A stretch of DNA of 55,824 nt from the NCBI RefSeq assembly GCF_003254275.1, contig NZ_QKZK01000023.1, positions 1-55,824 on the forward strand, written 5' to 3'. The position numbers and the translations under genes were made by a program. Positions within the stretch are counted from its first letter, which is position 1; every line of letters begins with the position of its first letter. This DNA is from Breznakibacter xylanolyticus (GTDB taxonomy: Bacteria > Bacteroidota > Bacteroidia > Bacteroidales > Marinilabiliaceae). The notes below the pieces were generated by a model. It was not told the DNA's origin. It saw only the letters and a program-made list of their open reading frames with translations, and ran no database searches. This document shows positions 1 through 8,365 of this stretch, piece by piece.

Positions 1-281
1 ACACGATCCGACATCAACTAAAGCCACATGGCATCAATAGCGGTTGGCGTGAGATCGTTCGTACCATGAACACCCAAAAAGCGGTGACCACATTGGCGCA
101 AAATCAGCAGGATCAAGTAATCATGATTCGTCGATGCTCTGAGCCAAACCAAAATGTCCGCAAGCTTTACGATGCCCTAAAATACAAATACGCTCCCTTT
201 ACAAAGCGAAAATCTGTAGTACACAAATCGGAACTTGAAAATGAACAATTCATTGAAATACAGGCGATGGCTTTGGGATAG
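1..281 (+). CDS. IS4-type transposase, C-terminal fragment cut by window edge
   Basis: The frame is open from the first bases (codons starting at position 3) and runs to a TAG at 279-281, so the internal ATG at 66 is not the true start. The translated end contains TIRHQLKPHGINSGW, then IRRCSEPNQNVRKLY and YAPFTKRKSVVHK. This matches my recollection of the C-terminus of the Bacteroidetes IS4 transposase family, whose DDE catalytic core would lie upstream, outside the window. The protein would cut and rejoin DNA to move the element. I cannot tell whether the copy is complete. No clear terminal inverted repeat could be confirmed between 282 and 378. The family call is from remembered motifs. Confidence 0.75.
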   Translation, partial: TIRHQLKPHGINSGWREIVRTMNTQKAVTTLAQNQQDQVIMIRRCSEPNQNVRKLYDALKYKYAPFTKRKSVVHKSELENEQFIEIQAMALG

Positions 282-378
282 CTGCAAAGTGGGTTAATAC
301 TTACATCTTGAGACTTCCTTCATGCAAATTCATCAACCAAATACATCAAAAACACGCGATAACAGACATGTGAAGACA

Positions 379-410
379 AAAAAGCCGGACTTGACATCCG
401 GCTTTTTTTA
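379..410. terminator. Rho-independent terminator, bidirectional
   Basis: The stem AAAAGCCGGA / TCCGGCTTTT has a short loop (CTTGACA), with A and T tracts on both sides. It lies 30 bases past the argS stop on the minus strand and could also end transcription from the transposase side. Confidence 0.85.
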
Positions 411-437
411 TAATGGCTTTTACAGAAAACGTTTCAA

Positions 438-2228
438 TTACATCCGAGGTGGCACCTCGATGCCCAATAACCACATGGCATTCTTAAGAGTCTGCCCCAC
501 AGTTTTTGACAACGTCAGGCGTAGATTCCGCTTATCGTCGTTTTCTTCGAACAAGATGGGCGAATCGTGATAAAACTGATTAAATTCCTTGGCCAGGTCG
601 TAAGCGTAGTTGGCCACCAACGCAGGGCTATAGGTTTGAGCAGCCTCACTGACCACAGTCGGGAAACTGGTAAGCATGCGCACCAGATTGTTTTCCTTAT
701 CGGTGAGCGCTACATCGCCAACTTCGTCGTGATGTGTCATCCCTTTTTCAACAGCCTTGCGGAACACCGATTGAATGCGCGCATAGGTATATTGTATGAA
801 CGGTCCGGTATTGCCGTTAAAGTCGATGGATTCACGAGGATTGAAGGTCATGGTTTTGCGAGGATCAACCTTCAGCATATAATATTTGAGGGCTCCCAGG
901 GCGATCATGCGATAGATGGCCTCTGCTTCCTGCTCAGAATACCCATCGAGCTTGCCCAGCTCCTTAGACATCTCGCGTGCAGTATTGATCATCTCAGCCA
1001 CCAAATCATCAGCATCGACCACTGTGCCTTCGCGCGATTTCATTTTGCCTTCGGGCAGCTCCACCATGCCGTATGAAAAGTGCACCAAGTCCTTACCCCA
1101 CGAGAAGCCTAATTTATCGAGCACCAGCGACAACACCTGAAAATGGTAATTTTGCTCGTTCCCCACCACATACACCATCTTGTCGATGGCATAATCGTCG
1201 AAACGCAATTTGGCTGTACCAATATCCTGAGTCATGTACACACTGGTTCCGTCGCTGCGCAACAACACCTTTTCGTCGAGTCCGTCGGACGATAAATCGA
1301 CGCGCACGCTGCCATCGTCCTTACGATAGAACACGCCTTTTTCCAGGCCGTCGAGCACCATGTCGCGCCCGTAAGTATATGTCTGAGACTCGTAGTATGT
1401 TTTGTCGAAATCAACGCCAAGGGCTTTGTATGTTTCGTCGAACCCCTTGTAAACCCAGCTGTTCATCATTTTCCAGATGCCAACCACTTCGGGATCGTTT
1501 TGTTCCCAAAGGAGCAGCATCTCACGGGCTTCTTTCATCAATTGGCTTTGAGACTCAGCCTCGTCCTTATTAAGACCTTGCGCCTGCAATTGAGCCAACT
1601 CCTGTTTGTATTCTTTATCGAACTTCACATAAAAGTCGCCCACCAGGTGGTCACCTTTGATCCCGGTCGAATCGGGCGTTTGACCCTCGCCCCACTTTTT
1701 CCAGGCGAGCATAGACTTGCAAATATGAATCCCACGATCGTTGACAATGTTGGTTTTCACCACGCGAAATCCGTTGACAGCAGCGATGCGCGAAAGTGAA
1801 AAACCCAACAGATTATTGCGAATGTGTCCAAGGTGGAGGGGTTTATTGGTGTTGGGCGACGAATACTCAATCATCATCAAAGGCGAATCATCAGCTGGCT
1901 TTACAAAACCGTGATCGACATTGGCAACCATCTTATTGAGCTCGCCAATCCAAAATTGATGTGAGAGATTGAGGTTCAAAAAGCCCTTCACGACATTAAA
2001 CGAATCGACAGCCGATAAATGAGCCTTCAAAAATTCACCAATCTCGGACCCAGTCTGCTCGGGTCCCTTTTTAGAGACTTTGAGATAAGGGAAAACCACT
2101 ACGGTTAGGTCACCTTCCAAATCCTTACGGGTAATCTGAACCTGCACCGATTCATCGCTCACGGTGGCCTGATACAACTCACCAATGGCCCGACTCACCA
2201 GGGCCTTTATTGTGCTCTCAATTTCCAT
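438..2228 (-). CDS. argS: Arginyl-tRNA synthetase
   Basis: Class I aminoacyl-tRNA synthetase that charges tRNA-Arg with arginine in the cytoplasm; essential. The 596-residue length is normal for bacterial ArgS. The N-terminal additional domain (about residues 1-100) is followed by the class I signature SSPNTNKPLHLGHIRNN, with HLGH as the HIGH motif near residue 130. The region GKMKSREGTVV near residue 395 stands at the KMSKS position, which is commonly divergent in ArgS. The C-terminal half carries the helical anticodon-binding DALR domain, ending in the typical WLLGIEVPPRM. It is a single gene with its own terminator at 379-410, and a TAATTTTG element about 60 bases upstream fits a Bacteroidota -7 box. 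I see no defect. Confidence 0.97.
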   Translation of the reverse strand: MEIESTIKALVSRAIGELYQATVSDESVQVQITRKDLEGDLTVVVFPYLKVSKKGPEQTGSEIGEFLKAHLSAVDSFNVVKGFLNLNLSHQFWIGELNKMVANVDHGFVKPADDSPLMMIEYSSPNTNKPLHLGHIRNNLLGFSLSRIAAVNGFRVVKTNIVNDRGIHICKSMLAWKKWGEGQTPDSTGIKGDHLVGDFYVKFDKEYKQELAQLQAQGLNKDEAESQSQLMKEAREMLLLWEQNDPEVVGIWKMMNSWVYKGFDETYKALGVDFDKTYYESQTYTYGRDMVLDGLEKGVFYRKDDGSVRVDLSSDGLDEKVLLRSDGTSVYMTQDIGTAKLRFDDYAIDKMVYVVGNEQNYHFQVLSLVLDKLGFSWGKDLVHFSYGMVELPEGKMKSREGTVVDADDLVAEMINTAREMSKELGKLDGYSEQEAEAIYRMIALGALKYYMLKVDPRKTMTFNPRESIDFNGNTGPFIQYTYARIQSVFRKAVEKGMTHHDEVGDVALTDKENNLVRMLTSFPTVVSEAAQTYSPALVANYAYDLAKEFNQFYHDSPILFEENDDKRNLRLTLSKTVGQTLKNAMWLLGIEVPPRM

Positions 2229-2288
2229 TGATCGTGATGTTAAATGACATTAAACCGACGCAAACAGATGTTTACGCCAACAAGGTCG

Positions 2289-2296
2289 CAAAATTA
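2289..2296 (-). promoter_or_regulatory. Candidate -7 box for argS
   Basis: TAATTTTG on the minus strand fits the Bacteroidota -7 consensus TAnnTTTG and lies about 60 bases upstream of the argS ATG. No convincing -33 TTTG was found at the expected spacing, so this is tentative. Confidence 0.4.
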
Positions 2297-2435
2297 ATAA
2301 AATGCGTGATAAAACGGCAGGGCTCACATTTGCATCACGAGAGATTATTGTGGCGATAATCAAAAAACAAACAATCCTGATAAAACAGTCAATCTACACA
2401 CTGGACATCATGAATCACAAAGCTTTAAATAAAAC

Positions 2436-2545
2436 ACAGCGTAAGAATAAACGCTGACGCATAGCCACCGAGGTTTTTGAAGTTATGATGTACGTTTGAG
2501 ATACAAATATATCTGTGTTAAAATAAAAAAGCAGATAACTCAAAA
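2436..2545. repeat. Degenerate copy of dispersed repeat family B
   Basis: It contains AACACAGCGTAAGAATAAACG, also found at about 18337, followed by CACCGAGGTTTTTGAAGTTATGATGTACGTTTGAGATAC. The second part resembles 12050-12095 (CACGGAGTTTTTTGAGGTTGTGATACGCGTTTGAGATGC). The trailing AGCAGATAACTCAAAAGA (about 2530) recurs at about 19844. Confidence 0.6.
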
Positions 2546-2633
2546 GATTTATGTAGTAGCCAACCAATATGTATGGGATTCAATGTCGTGAAGTTAGTGC
2601 GATTCACAAAAGAGACAAGAAGGTGATTAGACT

Positions 2634-2735
2634 AAAGACAGATAGATTAGACTAAAGAGACGATGAGAACACATTTAAACAGATGTTCTCATTTCATCAT
2701 CTGTCTCATCGTCTTATTTCATTTTCTCTTCACTA
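2634..2735. repeat. Copy of dispersed hairpin repeat family A
   Basis: GATTAGACTAAAGA occurs here twice in tandem and is followed by a hairpin (GATGAGAACA ... TGTTCTCAT). The right side reads CATCATCTGTCTCATCGTCT...TTCTCTT. Related copies lie at about 24290, 26382 and 55135. It lies in a gene-free gap. Confidence 0.65.
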
Positions 2736-2961
2736 AATGATATTGGTATGGGGTTATAAAAAATGCTTACGCCCCGTAAAGGCTTTCAATATCTGCATTT
2801 CGTTCATCGAAGGGCGACGCCCAACGTTAATGCTTCGGCTCTTACAGAGCTAAAAAACCGTCAGCAAAATTTAATCTATTAAAGTAGAATTGACATGAGA
2901 AACAAAGAACTCTTATCCATTGCACTCAAAACGGGAAAGTGGTATATTTACAAGAAAAGCC

Positions 2962-3207
2962 ATGACAACACTTACGATCACCGACACGACCATTGAAAAA
3001 TATTTTTCATTTCTGAACAAACTTGACAATAACTCAAAGAAAAGACTCATCATGAAACTCTCCGAATCGTTACATAAACGGGAACATAGCTCATTCAATA
3101 TAGAAAACATCTATGGGGCATGGGAGGATACAAGAGATTCAGATGAAATTATCAAAGAGATACAAGAAACCAGAATCAATCAACCAGACACTGAGACATT
3201 TGAATGA
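2962..3207 (+). CDS. vapB: Type II antitoxin (VapB-like)
   Basis: Small 81-residue protein expected to neutralise the PIN-domain toxin encoded next and to repress the operon. I chose the ATG at 2962 over the in-frame ATG at 2920 because it gives the compact N-terminus MTTLTITDTTIEKYFSFL. The middle is charged and helical (KKRLIMKLSES). The C-terminal part YGAWEDTRDSDEIIKEI looks like the toxin-binding tail common in Bacteroidota partners of PIN toxins: an acidic YGAW-EDxR motif with an amphipathic helix. The last codons overlap the toxin start (ATGA at 3204-3207), so translation is probably coupled. No DNA-binding fold could be assigned with certainty. The pairing is the main evidence. Confidence 0.75.
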   Translation: MTTLTITDTTIEKYFSFLNKLDNNSKKRLIMKLSESLHKREHSSFNIENIYGAWEDTRDSDEIIKEIQETRINQPDTETFE

Positions 3208-3602
3208 AATATCTGCTTGACACCAACATCTGTATCCATTTTTTCAGAGGTAAATTTGACCTCATCCAAAAATTTAAACAGGTTGGATTACAAAATTGTG
3301 CAATTTCCGAAATCACACTTGCAGAACTGGTTTATGGGGCAGAAAAAAGCCATCATCCCATAAAAAATTTAGATATTATTGATCAATTTGCATCTCAAAC
3401 CACGATACTACCAATTTTCGACTCAATATATACCTACGGCAAGGAAAAAGCAAGACTTAGAAAATCCGGCAGTATGATTAGTGACTTTGATCTATTGATT
3501 GGATGTACTGCAATAGCAAATAAACTAATCATGATAACAGAAAACACCAAAGAATTCAATCGGATTAAAGGAATTAGTATCGAAAACTGGATTATTAGAT
3601 AG
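3204..3602 (+). CDS. vapC: PIN-domain ribonuclease toxin (VapC-like)
   Basis: 132-residue PIN-domain protein, the usual length for VapC toxins, which cut specific RNAs (often tRNA or 23S rRNA) when freed from the antitoxin. The acidic metal-binding residues are in place: D6 in KYLLDTNI, E41 in TLAELVYG, and D94/D96 in SDFDLLIG, followed by the typical CTAIANKL helix and the TENTKEF end motif. The gene overlaps its antitoxin by four bases. No terminator is obvious downstream. The RNA target cannot be read from the sequence. Confidence 0.9.
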   Translation: MKYLLDTNICIHFFRGKFDLIQKFKQVGLQNCAISEITLAELVYGAEKSHHPIKNLDIIDQFASQTTILPIFDSIYTYGKEKARLRKSGSMISDFDLLIGCTAIANKLIMITENTKEFNRIKGISIENWIIR

Positions 3603-3895
3603 GCTCATCTAAAACAGGTGGAAATCGGATAAGAAACAACATTCAAACCATTATGTCACGGCCTATGAACCGGGCATGCTCATTAATCTTACATTTCAAG
3701 ATTAAATCGACTCCTAAAAGTGTTTTCTTCTCAAAATAACCAGCTTGATAGAATTACAATCAACAATTTATCAGTGTTTTAGAATTATCGAAATTCGTGT
3801 TCATCGACAAAGTCGCTTTGCGCAGCAAAGAATTCGCGGATAAATAACTTCTCCGAGTGGACTCACCACTTACAATTCCCAAAAAGCCATCCACT
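3603..3895. other. Non-coding gap with a dispersed repeat
   Basis: No gene is seen. At 3799-3850 it carries GTTCATCGACAAAGTCGCTT with CAGCAAAGAA, nearly identical to the core at about 16100-16130 and a diverged relative at about 46640. CGACAAAGTCG is itself a perfect palindrome and a larger AAAGTCGCTTTGCxxAGCAAAG hairpin is possible. Confidence 0.55.
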
Positions 3896-4555
3896 TCACT
3901 CATCCCCATCAAAATAAATGGTGATCACATACTCACTGTCGATGGGCTGCCCAAAGCGGGTGGCCGGAACCCACTCCCACGACTTGGGCATGGTGTCCAT
4001 GACCCGCATCACTTCGGCATCGAGTAACGGATGGGTCTTTTCGGACAGATAATAGGACCACATTTTACCTTCCTTGTTAATTTTAAGCGTCAACACCACT
4101 TTCCCTTTCAGGTTCATGTCGTAAGCCTCCTGAGGGTAGTTGATGCTGCGCAAAAAATGATACGGAATAAAAGGACTCCCCAGAAACAGGCAGGGCGTTT
4201 CGATGTTCACATCCCACTCGCCCGACATTTGGGTGACCCGGCGGGTTTCGAAGTCATACTCGTAATCGAACACTCCCTTGAGATTGTAAAAACGCCACAA
4301 ACCGGCACGTTTACCGCTAACGTATTGTCCCCGCTCGATGATTTTGTCTTTGTAGAACAAGCGATAATAGCCATTTCGCACAGAAGTATCGGATTTGAGG
4401 GCTTCAAACTCCATGCGAAAGGTCAGGTCGTTGCGAATGATTTTGGTGTTTTGCGACAACAACGCAACTGACATGCCCAACCACAGTGTCATCAAAAGGG
4501 GGTAAAAGAGTTTCTTCAAGGTCGAATGTTTTTGATAGACTTTAAAAATAGACAT
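3896..4555 (-). CDS. TonB-like protein with MORN-like segment
   Basis: 219-residue protein with one N-terminal membrane segment (about residues 15-34, FYPLLMTLWLGMSVALL). A stretch GYYRLFYKDKIIERGQY / SGKRAGLWRFYN follows (about 62-95) and looks like the MORN-variant repeats often fused to Bacteroidota periplasmic proteins. The C-terminal part from about residue 135 (INYPQEAYDMNLKGKVVL ... PKSWEWVPATRFGQPIDS) matches the TonB C-terminal fold, which contacts outer-membrane receptors. It lacks the long proline-rich spacer of true TonB, so it may be a periplasmic partner rather than a full energy transducer. It stands alone next to the SusCD block, and a role with that transporter is only inferred. 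Confidence 0.7.
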   Translation of the reverse strand: MSIFKVYQKHSTLKKLFYPLLMTLWLGMSVALLSQNTKIIRNDLTFRMEFEALKSDTSVRNGYYRLFYKDKIIERGQYVSGKRAGLWRFYNLKGVFDYEYDFETRRVTQMSGEWDVNIETPCLFLGSPFIPYHFLRSINYPQEAYDMNLKGKVVLTLKINKEGKMWSYYLSEKTHPLLDAEVMRVMDTMPKSWEWVPATRFGQPIDSEYVITIYFDGDE

Positions 4556-4587
4556 TTTAACCCAAACAGAAAACGTGCCAAAGGAGC

Positions 4588-4623
4588 AAAAAAAAAACGC
4601 CCGACGGGTCGGGCGTTTTTTTT
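4588..4623 (-). terminator. Terminator after the susC-susD-lipoprotein operon
   Basis: The perfect stem ACGCCCGA / TCGGGCGT with loop CGGG is flanked by A and T tracts. It lies 15 bases past the stop of the minus-strand lipoprotein gene and marks the operon end. Confidence 0.9.
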
Positions 4624-4637
4624 ATAAGAGAGAGAAA

Positions 4638-6350
4638 TTACCACCAACGAGGGTCGCCGGCAATTTTATAGCCGTCAAACTTCTCATCCTTCAATGTGAA
4701 ATCAAAATCAGCAGGGGCTTTAAACAGCTCAGTCCAATCTTTGCTATATAATAAAACACCATCTAATGCACCGGTTGGAGCAGTTGCATCAACCGCATAA
4801 TACCACACGAAATCAGAAGATTTATAGCAAGAAGAGAAATCCGCAGATTTAGAAGCCCGGAAGCAAATCGAACCGTTCACTGCATCACGCGATTTAGCAA
4901 AAATACACTTGCTAAACTTGAAATCGGCACTTGAACCATTGAAGTCAAACATATAGCTTTTACCATCACTAATGGGAGAATTTGTGAACGTACATTTCTC
5001 AACAGTCACCTTGGTGGTCTTTGTAGGATTCTTTGTATTTACAAATACCTTATCAGCATAAGAAACTGTTGAATTAATCAGACTCATCTCTCCAATCACT
5101 GCAGCAGCATTATCGGCATTCGCAATTCCAAAACCTGCAATATAAGTAAAGATACAATTAGAAGCAGAAAACTTCTCAATGGTTGCAGCAGCCTGAATAC
5201 GGCATACGCCACGGAAGAATTTGAAGGTACAAGCTTTAAATGTCAAATGCTTAAGAACGGCATCAGCCTCAGCACTACCAATATTGAAAAGATATTTTCC
5301 ACCATAATTAGCTGTTGTTTCATCAACACCAGGCGTATAAAAATGGATGTTTTCAAATTCGATCCCTTTCGTTGTCGCAGCAGGAGTCAACTTAAAGTTA
5401 CTGCTCATTTCCAACTTCGCCTGACCATCTAATGAATAACCGGTCACAAATTTGATGTCATTTGCAGTAAAGGTCAAACCGGAAATCTTATAAGTCACCC
5501 CTCCCTTCAAAATAACAACACTGCTATCAGGAAGACTGGCCACAAAGTCAGTAGTAAGATAAGTGTAAGCTACCTCATCCGTCAAGTTACGCAAATCGGT
5601 AAACACCTTATACTCCTGACGTGCCAATGTTTTAAACACCTTTTTCCCACGATAATCGGCATCCGGAACAGCAGCGAATGCTTCACCTTCGACCGGTTGT
5701 GTCGGCATTGTACCCACATAAGCTTTCACCTTATAAGAAGTCGAAGGCTTCAACTTATCAACAATGGCCAACTTATTATCAGAAACGCCGGAAATATCGA
5801 AACGTTGCAAGATACTGTCTTTGGCATCAGTCAGATCGATGAAAGAATATTTTTCATCCCCATCTTCCCAACGAACAACCACTGCAGTGTCAATCAATTC
5901 ACTGGCCACAATATTCTTCAACGAAGTGGGATAATCAGTACTTGTCACGGCCGCGCAAGTGAAATACTTCGACTCAATAGAGGCACCAACAGCTTTCACC
6001 AACACGGTATAGTTAACATCCCAAGTAAGGAATTTCTCATTCCCAAAAGTAAACGTTGTTTCAGTCGTCGTGCCCTGATCAACCACTTTTGATGAATCGT
6101 AATACACGGTACCATTCACCACCGAATCAGCCTTAAACAGAGTCATCTCGTACTTTTCAGCACCGGAAATGGGAGCTTCTAAATCAACATTTATTAAAGG
6201 TCTCAAATTTTGAGTTGTCGCAGACAAAACACCATAGGGACGGAACAAACGGGGCGCATCCCCAAGCTCATCATCATCCTTACAACCGGTAAACAGCACC
6301 GAGCTGACGGCCAGACAAAGAGCAATGTTCTTTAAAATATTATATTTCAT
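4638..6350 (-). CDS. Surface lipoprotein with DUF4957/DUF5123-like domains, third gene of the SusCD operon
   Basis: About 570 residues. The start at 6350 (MKYNILKN) is preferred over an ATG two codons upstream. A lipoprotein signal ends at LFTGC with the acidic KDDDE export tag usual for surface lipoproteins. Residues about 40-230 look like two fibronectin-III-like modules (for example VVRWEDGDEKYSFIDL and LKPSTSYKVKAYVG). The C-terminal part is rich in short beta-strand turns (FENIHFYTPG, KCTFTNSPI, KCIFAKS), as in right-handed beta-helix DUF4957/DUF5123 proteins, and ends in AGDPRWW. Its place after susD suggests a glycan-binding role like SusE/SusF, probably for pectin. The secreted protein at 20944-22149 shares the same type of domain and the GDPRW ending. 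No catalytic residues are recognisable. Confidence 0.75.
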   Translation of the reverse strand: MKYNILKNIALCLAVSSVLFTGCKDDDELGDAPRLFRPYGVLSATTQNLRPLINVDLEAPISGAEKYEMTLFKADSVVNGTVYYDSSKVVDQGTTTETTFTFGNEKFLTWDVNYTVLVKAVGASIESKYFTCAAVTSTDYPTSLKNIVASELIDTAVVVRWEDGDEKYSFIDLTDAKDSILQRFDISGVSDNKLAIVDKLKPSTSYKVKAYVGTMPTQPVEGEAFAAVPDADYRGKKVFKTLARQEYKVFTDLRNLTDEVAYTYLTTDFVASLPDSSVVILKGGVTYKISGLTFTANDIKFVTGYSLDGQAKLEMSSNFKLTPAATTKGIEFENIHFYTPGVDETTANYGGKYLFNIGSAEADAVLKHLTFKACTFKFFRGVCRIQAAATIEKFSASNCIFTYIAGFGIANADNAAAVIGEMSLINSTVSYADKVFVNTKNPTKTTKVTVEKCTFTNSPISDGKSYMFDFNGSSADFKFSKCIFAKSRDAVNGSICFRASKSADFSSCYKSSDFVWYYAVDATAPTGALDGVLLYSKDWTELFKAPADFDFTLKDEKFDGYKIAGDPRWW

Positions 6351-6370
6351 AAACATAGAATTTCAATTTA

Positions 6371-8347
6371 TTATTTAACCAAACCGTAACCATCATTGCT
6401 CAGTTTACCATCACTGGCAGATGTAATCGAATAAGGAATCGGTAACAGATAAGGTACTACACTCTTGGCAACACCACTACCCGGCACATAATCAGTACCT
6501 GTATAACCTTTATAACCATAACGAATCAAGTTGCAAGGGTCATAGATTTTGTTCCCCAAATCGTCAGTAATAGAGTTACCCTTATCATCTTCCTTAGCTG
6601 ACATTAAACCGCTTAACCAGTTTAATTTCACAAAGCTACCACTACCGGCTTTCAAATCGTCATATTTTGAAACCGTTGAAGTTGGATATTGATCCTCTTC
6701 AAGTTTCGTAAACGGATCATTCTTGAACTGAATCACTTCACATTCTTTTCCGGTAATCGCAGAAGTTCCTTTAACCAAGGTATAAAATCTCACATCAGGT
6801 AAAGCAGCATATTGTGCGACTTCAGGATTCTCCAAATCAATGCCAACGGCAGCTTTTCCCATATTGTAAAGCGTGGACGTTACTTCTTCAATTTTTTCAC
6901 CATAAAGATTCCAACGCACCAAGTCAAACTTGCGAAGACATTCACCACCAAATTCCCAGGCACGCTCATTAACAATGGCATTAAAGAAACTATCATAAGA
7001 TGAATTGGCAGCCACATAATTATCAACTTTTTCAGCATGCTCAGTGGCATCAAAAGCGCGACGACGAACTTGTTTTAAAGCTTCTATGGCACCAGAGGTA
7101 GGACCACCATTGATCTCATTTTCAGCTTCAGCATACATCAAAAGCACATCCGAATAACGCATCACAGGCCAGTTAATACCTGTTGATTTAGAAGAAGAAG
7201 AACCGGGAGACTCTTTTAACCACAAACGGCACCATTTACCGGGATCAATCGACACCACGCCATTCACACTCTCTTTAGATTCAGTTTTATAACGCACCAA
7301 TGAACAAGTCGCGTCACGACGGGTATCTTTTTTGTCAAAAGAATAGTAATAACTTACAGGAAAAGTGATATATGAAGTCCCTGCACCATAAGTTCCTCCT
7401 TCAACCGACAAACCGATACACCAACCTACATCACCACCTTGGTTTTTCCCAAAAGCAACTTCATAAATCATATCACCATCGTTATTCACAGTATACTCGC
7501 ATTGATCCTTAAAGATTTCAGCAAATTTGGGCGACAAGGTGTGCTTTTTAGCCTGAATGAGCGTATCGGCATAATCACGGGCAATTTTGTAATAATCCAT
7601 GTAATCAGCAGGGCGAACCATGGTTCCATTAGCCTGCATAGAGTAACCTGCACGGAACATCGACAAACGAGTAATTAAGCCCAAGGCAAAATCGCGGCTC
7701 ATGCGCTCAACACCACCGTTCAAATCCTTAGCCCATTTCATACCGCCTTGGTGATCGATTAGGTTTTGAATACAACGGCTATAAATGGTATCCTTGCTAA
7801 CTCGCGTAGAAGTACCTGCATTGAGGGCACTAGAAGGCTCTTCGGAGAAAGGCACATCGCCCCAATAATTACACACCAAATAATACCAATATGCACGGAT
7901 ACAATAAGCTTCACCCAACATTTGTTTCATATCGGCATCACCAGACAGATAGAGAGGGCTATTTTTAATTCCCTGAATGCACTGATTCGCACGGTCAATA
8001 GCTAGATAGCTATTGCTCCAAGCATTTTTAATATCACTCCAACCTTCGAGGGCACCACCATTGAGTTCCCAAACACCAATACGGTGAGCTGTTTGATTGG
8101 CAGCATTGGGAGCACTATTTTCTTCCACATCCGTATTCTGTAAAAACACGTTGGACATCCGCGAGGTATACGGATCCTGTGCAAACGGAGCGTATGCACC
8201 CATAATCATTTTGTACGCATCTTCGGTAGAAGAGAACACATACTCCGTCTCAAATGAAGAAGGTGACTCAGGGGAAAGATAATCCTCGCAAGATGTCAAG
8301 GAGAGGGCACTTCCCACGGCCAAAATATATAACAATTTATTTTTCAT
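6371..8347 (-). CDS. susD: SusD/RagB-type glycan-binding lipoprotein
   Basis: 658-residue outer-membrane lipoprotein that captures oligosaccharides and forms a lid on the SusC channel. The signal peptide ends in LSLTSCEDYLSPES, giving a lipidated cysteine at about residue 20. The N-terminal SusD-like region includes TEDAYKMIMGAYAPFA. TPR-like helices follow (AYCIRAYWYYLVCNYWGDVPF). The RagB/SusD C-terminal region has NWPVMRYSDVLLMYAEAENEIN and NERAWEFGGECLRKFDLVRW, all strong family signatures. It lies 18 bases downstream of susC and 20 bases upstream of the lipoprotein gene, so the three are surely co-transcribed. At 658 residues it is longer than the usual 500-600. The substrate (pectic oligosaccharides) is inferred from neighbouring enzymes. 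Confidence 0.95.
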   Translation of the reverse strand: MKNKLLYILAVGSALSLTSCEDYLSPESPSSFETEYVFSSTEDAYKMIMGAYAPFAQDPYTSRMSNVFLQNTDVEENSAPNAANQTAHRIGVWELNGGALEGWSDIKNAWSNSYLAIDRANQCIQGIKNSPLYLSGDADMKQMLGEAYCIRAYWYYLVCNYWGDVPFSEEPSSALNAGTSTRVSKDTIYSRCIQNLIDHQGGMKWAKDLNGGVERMSRDFALGLITRLSMFRAGYSMQANGTMVRPADYMDYYKIARDYADTLIQAKKHTLSPKFAEIFKDQCEYTVNNDGDMIYEVAFGKNQGGDVGWCIGLSVEGGTYGAGTSYITFPVSYYYSFDKKDTRRDATCSLVRYKTESKESVNGVVSIDPGKWCRLWLKESPGSSSSKSTGINWPVMRYSDVLLMYAEAENEINGGPTSGAIEALKQVRRRAFDATEHAEKVDNYVAANSSYDSFFNAIVNERAWEFGGECLRKFDLVRWNLYGEKIEEVTSTLYNMGKAAVGIDLENPEVAQYAALPDVRFYTLVKGTSAITGKECEVIQFKNDPFTKLEEDQYPTSTVSKYDDLKAGSGSFVKLNWLSGLMSAKEDDKGNSITDDLGNKIYDPCNLIRYGYKGYTGTDYVPGSGVAKSVVPYLLPIPYSITSASDGKLSNDGYGLVK

Positions 8348-8365
8348 CTCAATATCATTTAAAAA

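Larger units (their letters stand above)
2229..2961. other. Non-coding region between argS and the toxin-antitoxin pair
   Basis: No gene is visible. It holds the argS promoter region, a degenerate copy of the AAACGC/CACGGAG dispersed repeat (about 2436-2545), and a copy of the GATTAGACTAAAGA hairpin repeat (2634-2735). Around 2785-2830 there is GC-rich sequence that I could not assign. Confidence 0.6.

Noticed and set aside
2920-2961. Earlier start of the antitoxin
   Set aside because: The added 14 residues are unlike an antitoxin N-terminus; the ATG at 2962 gives a better protein.
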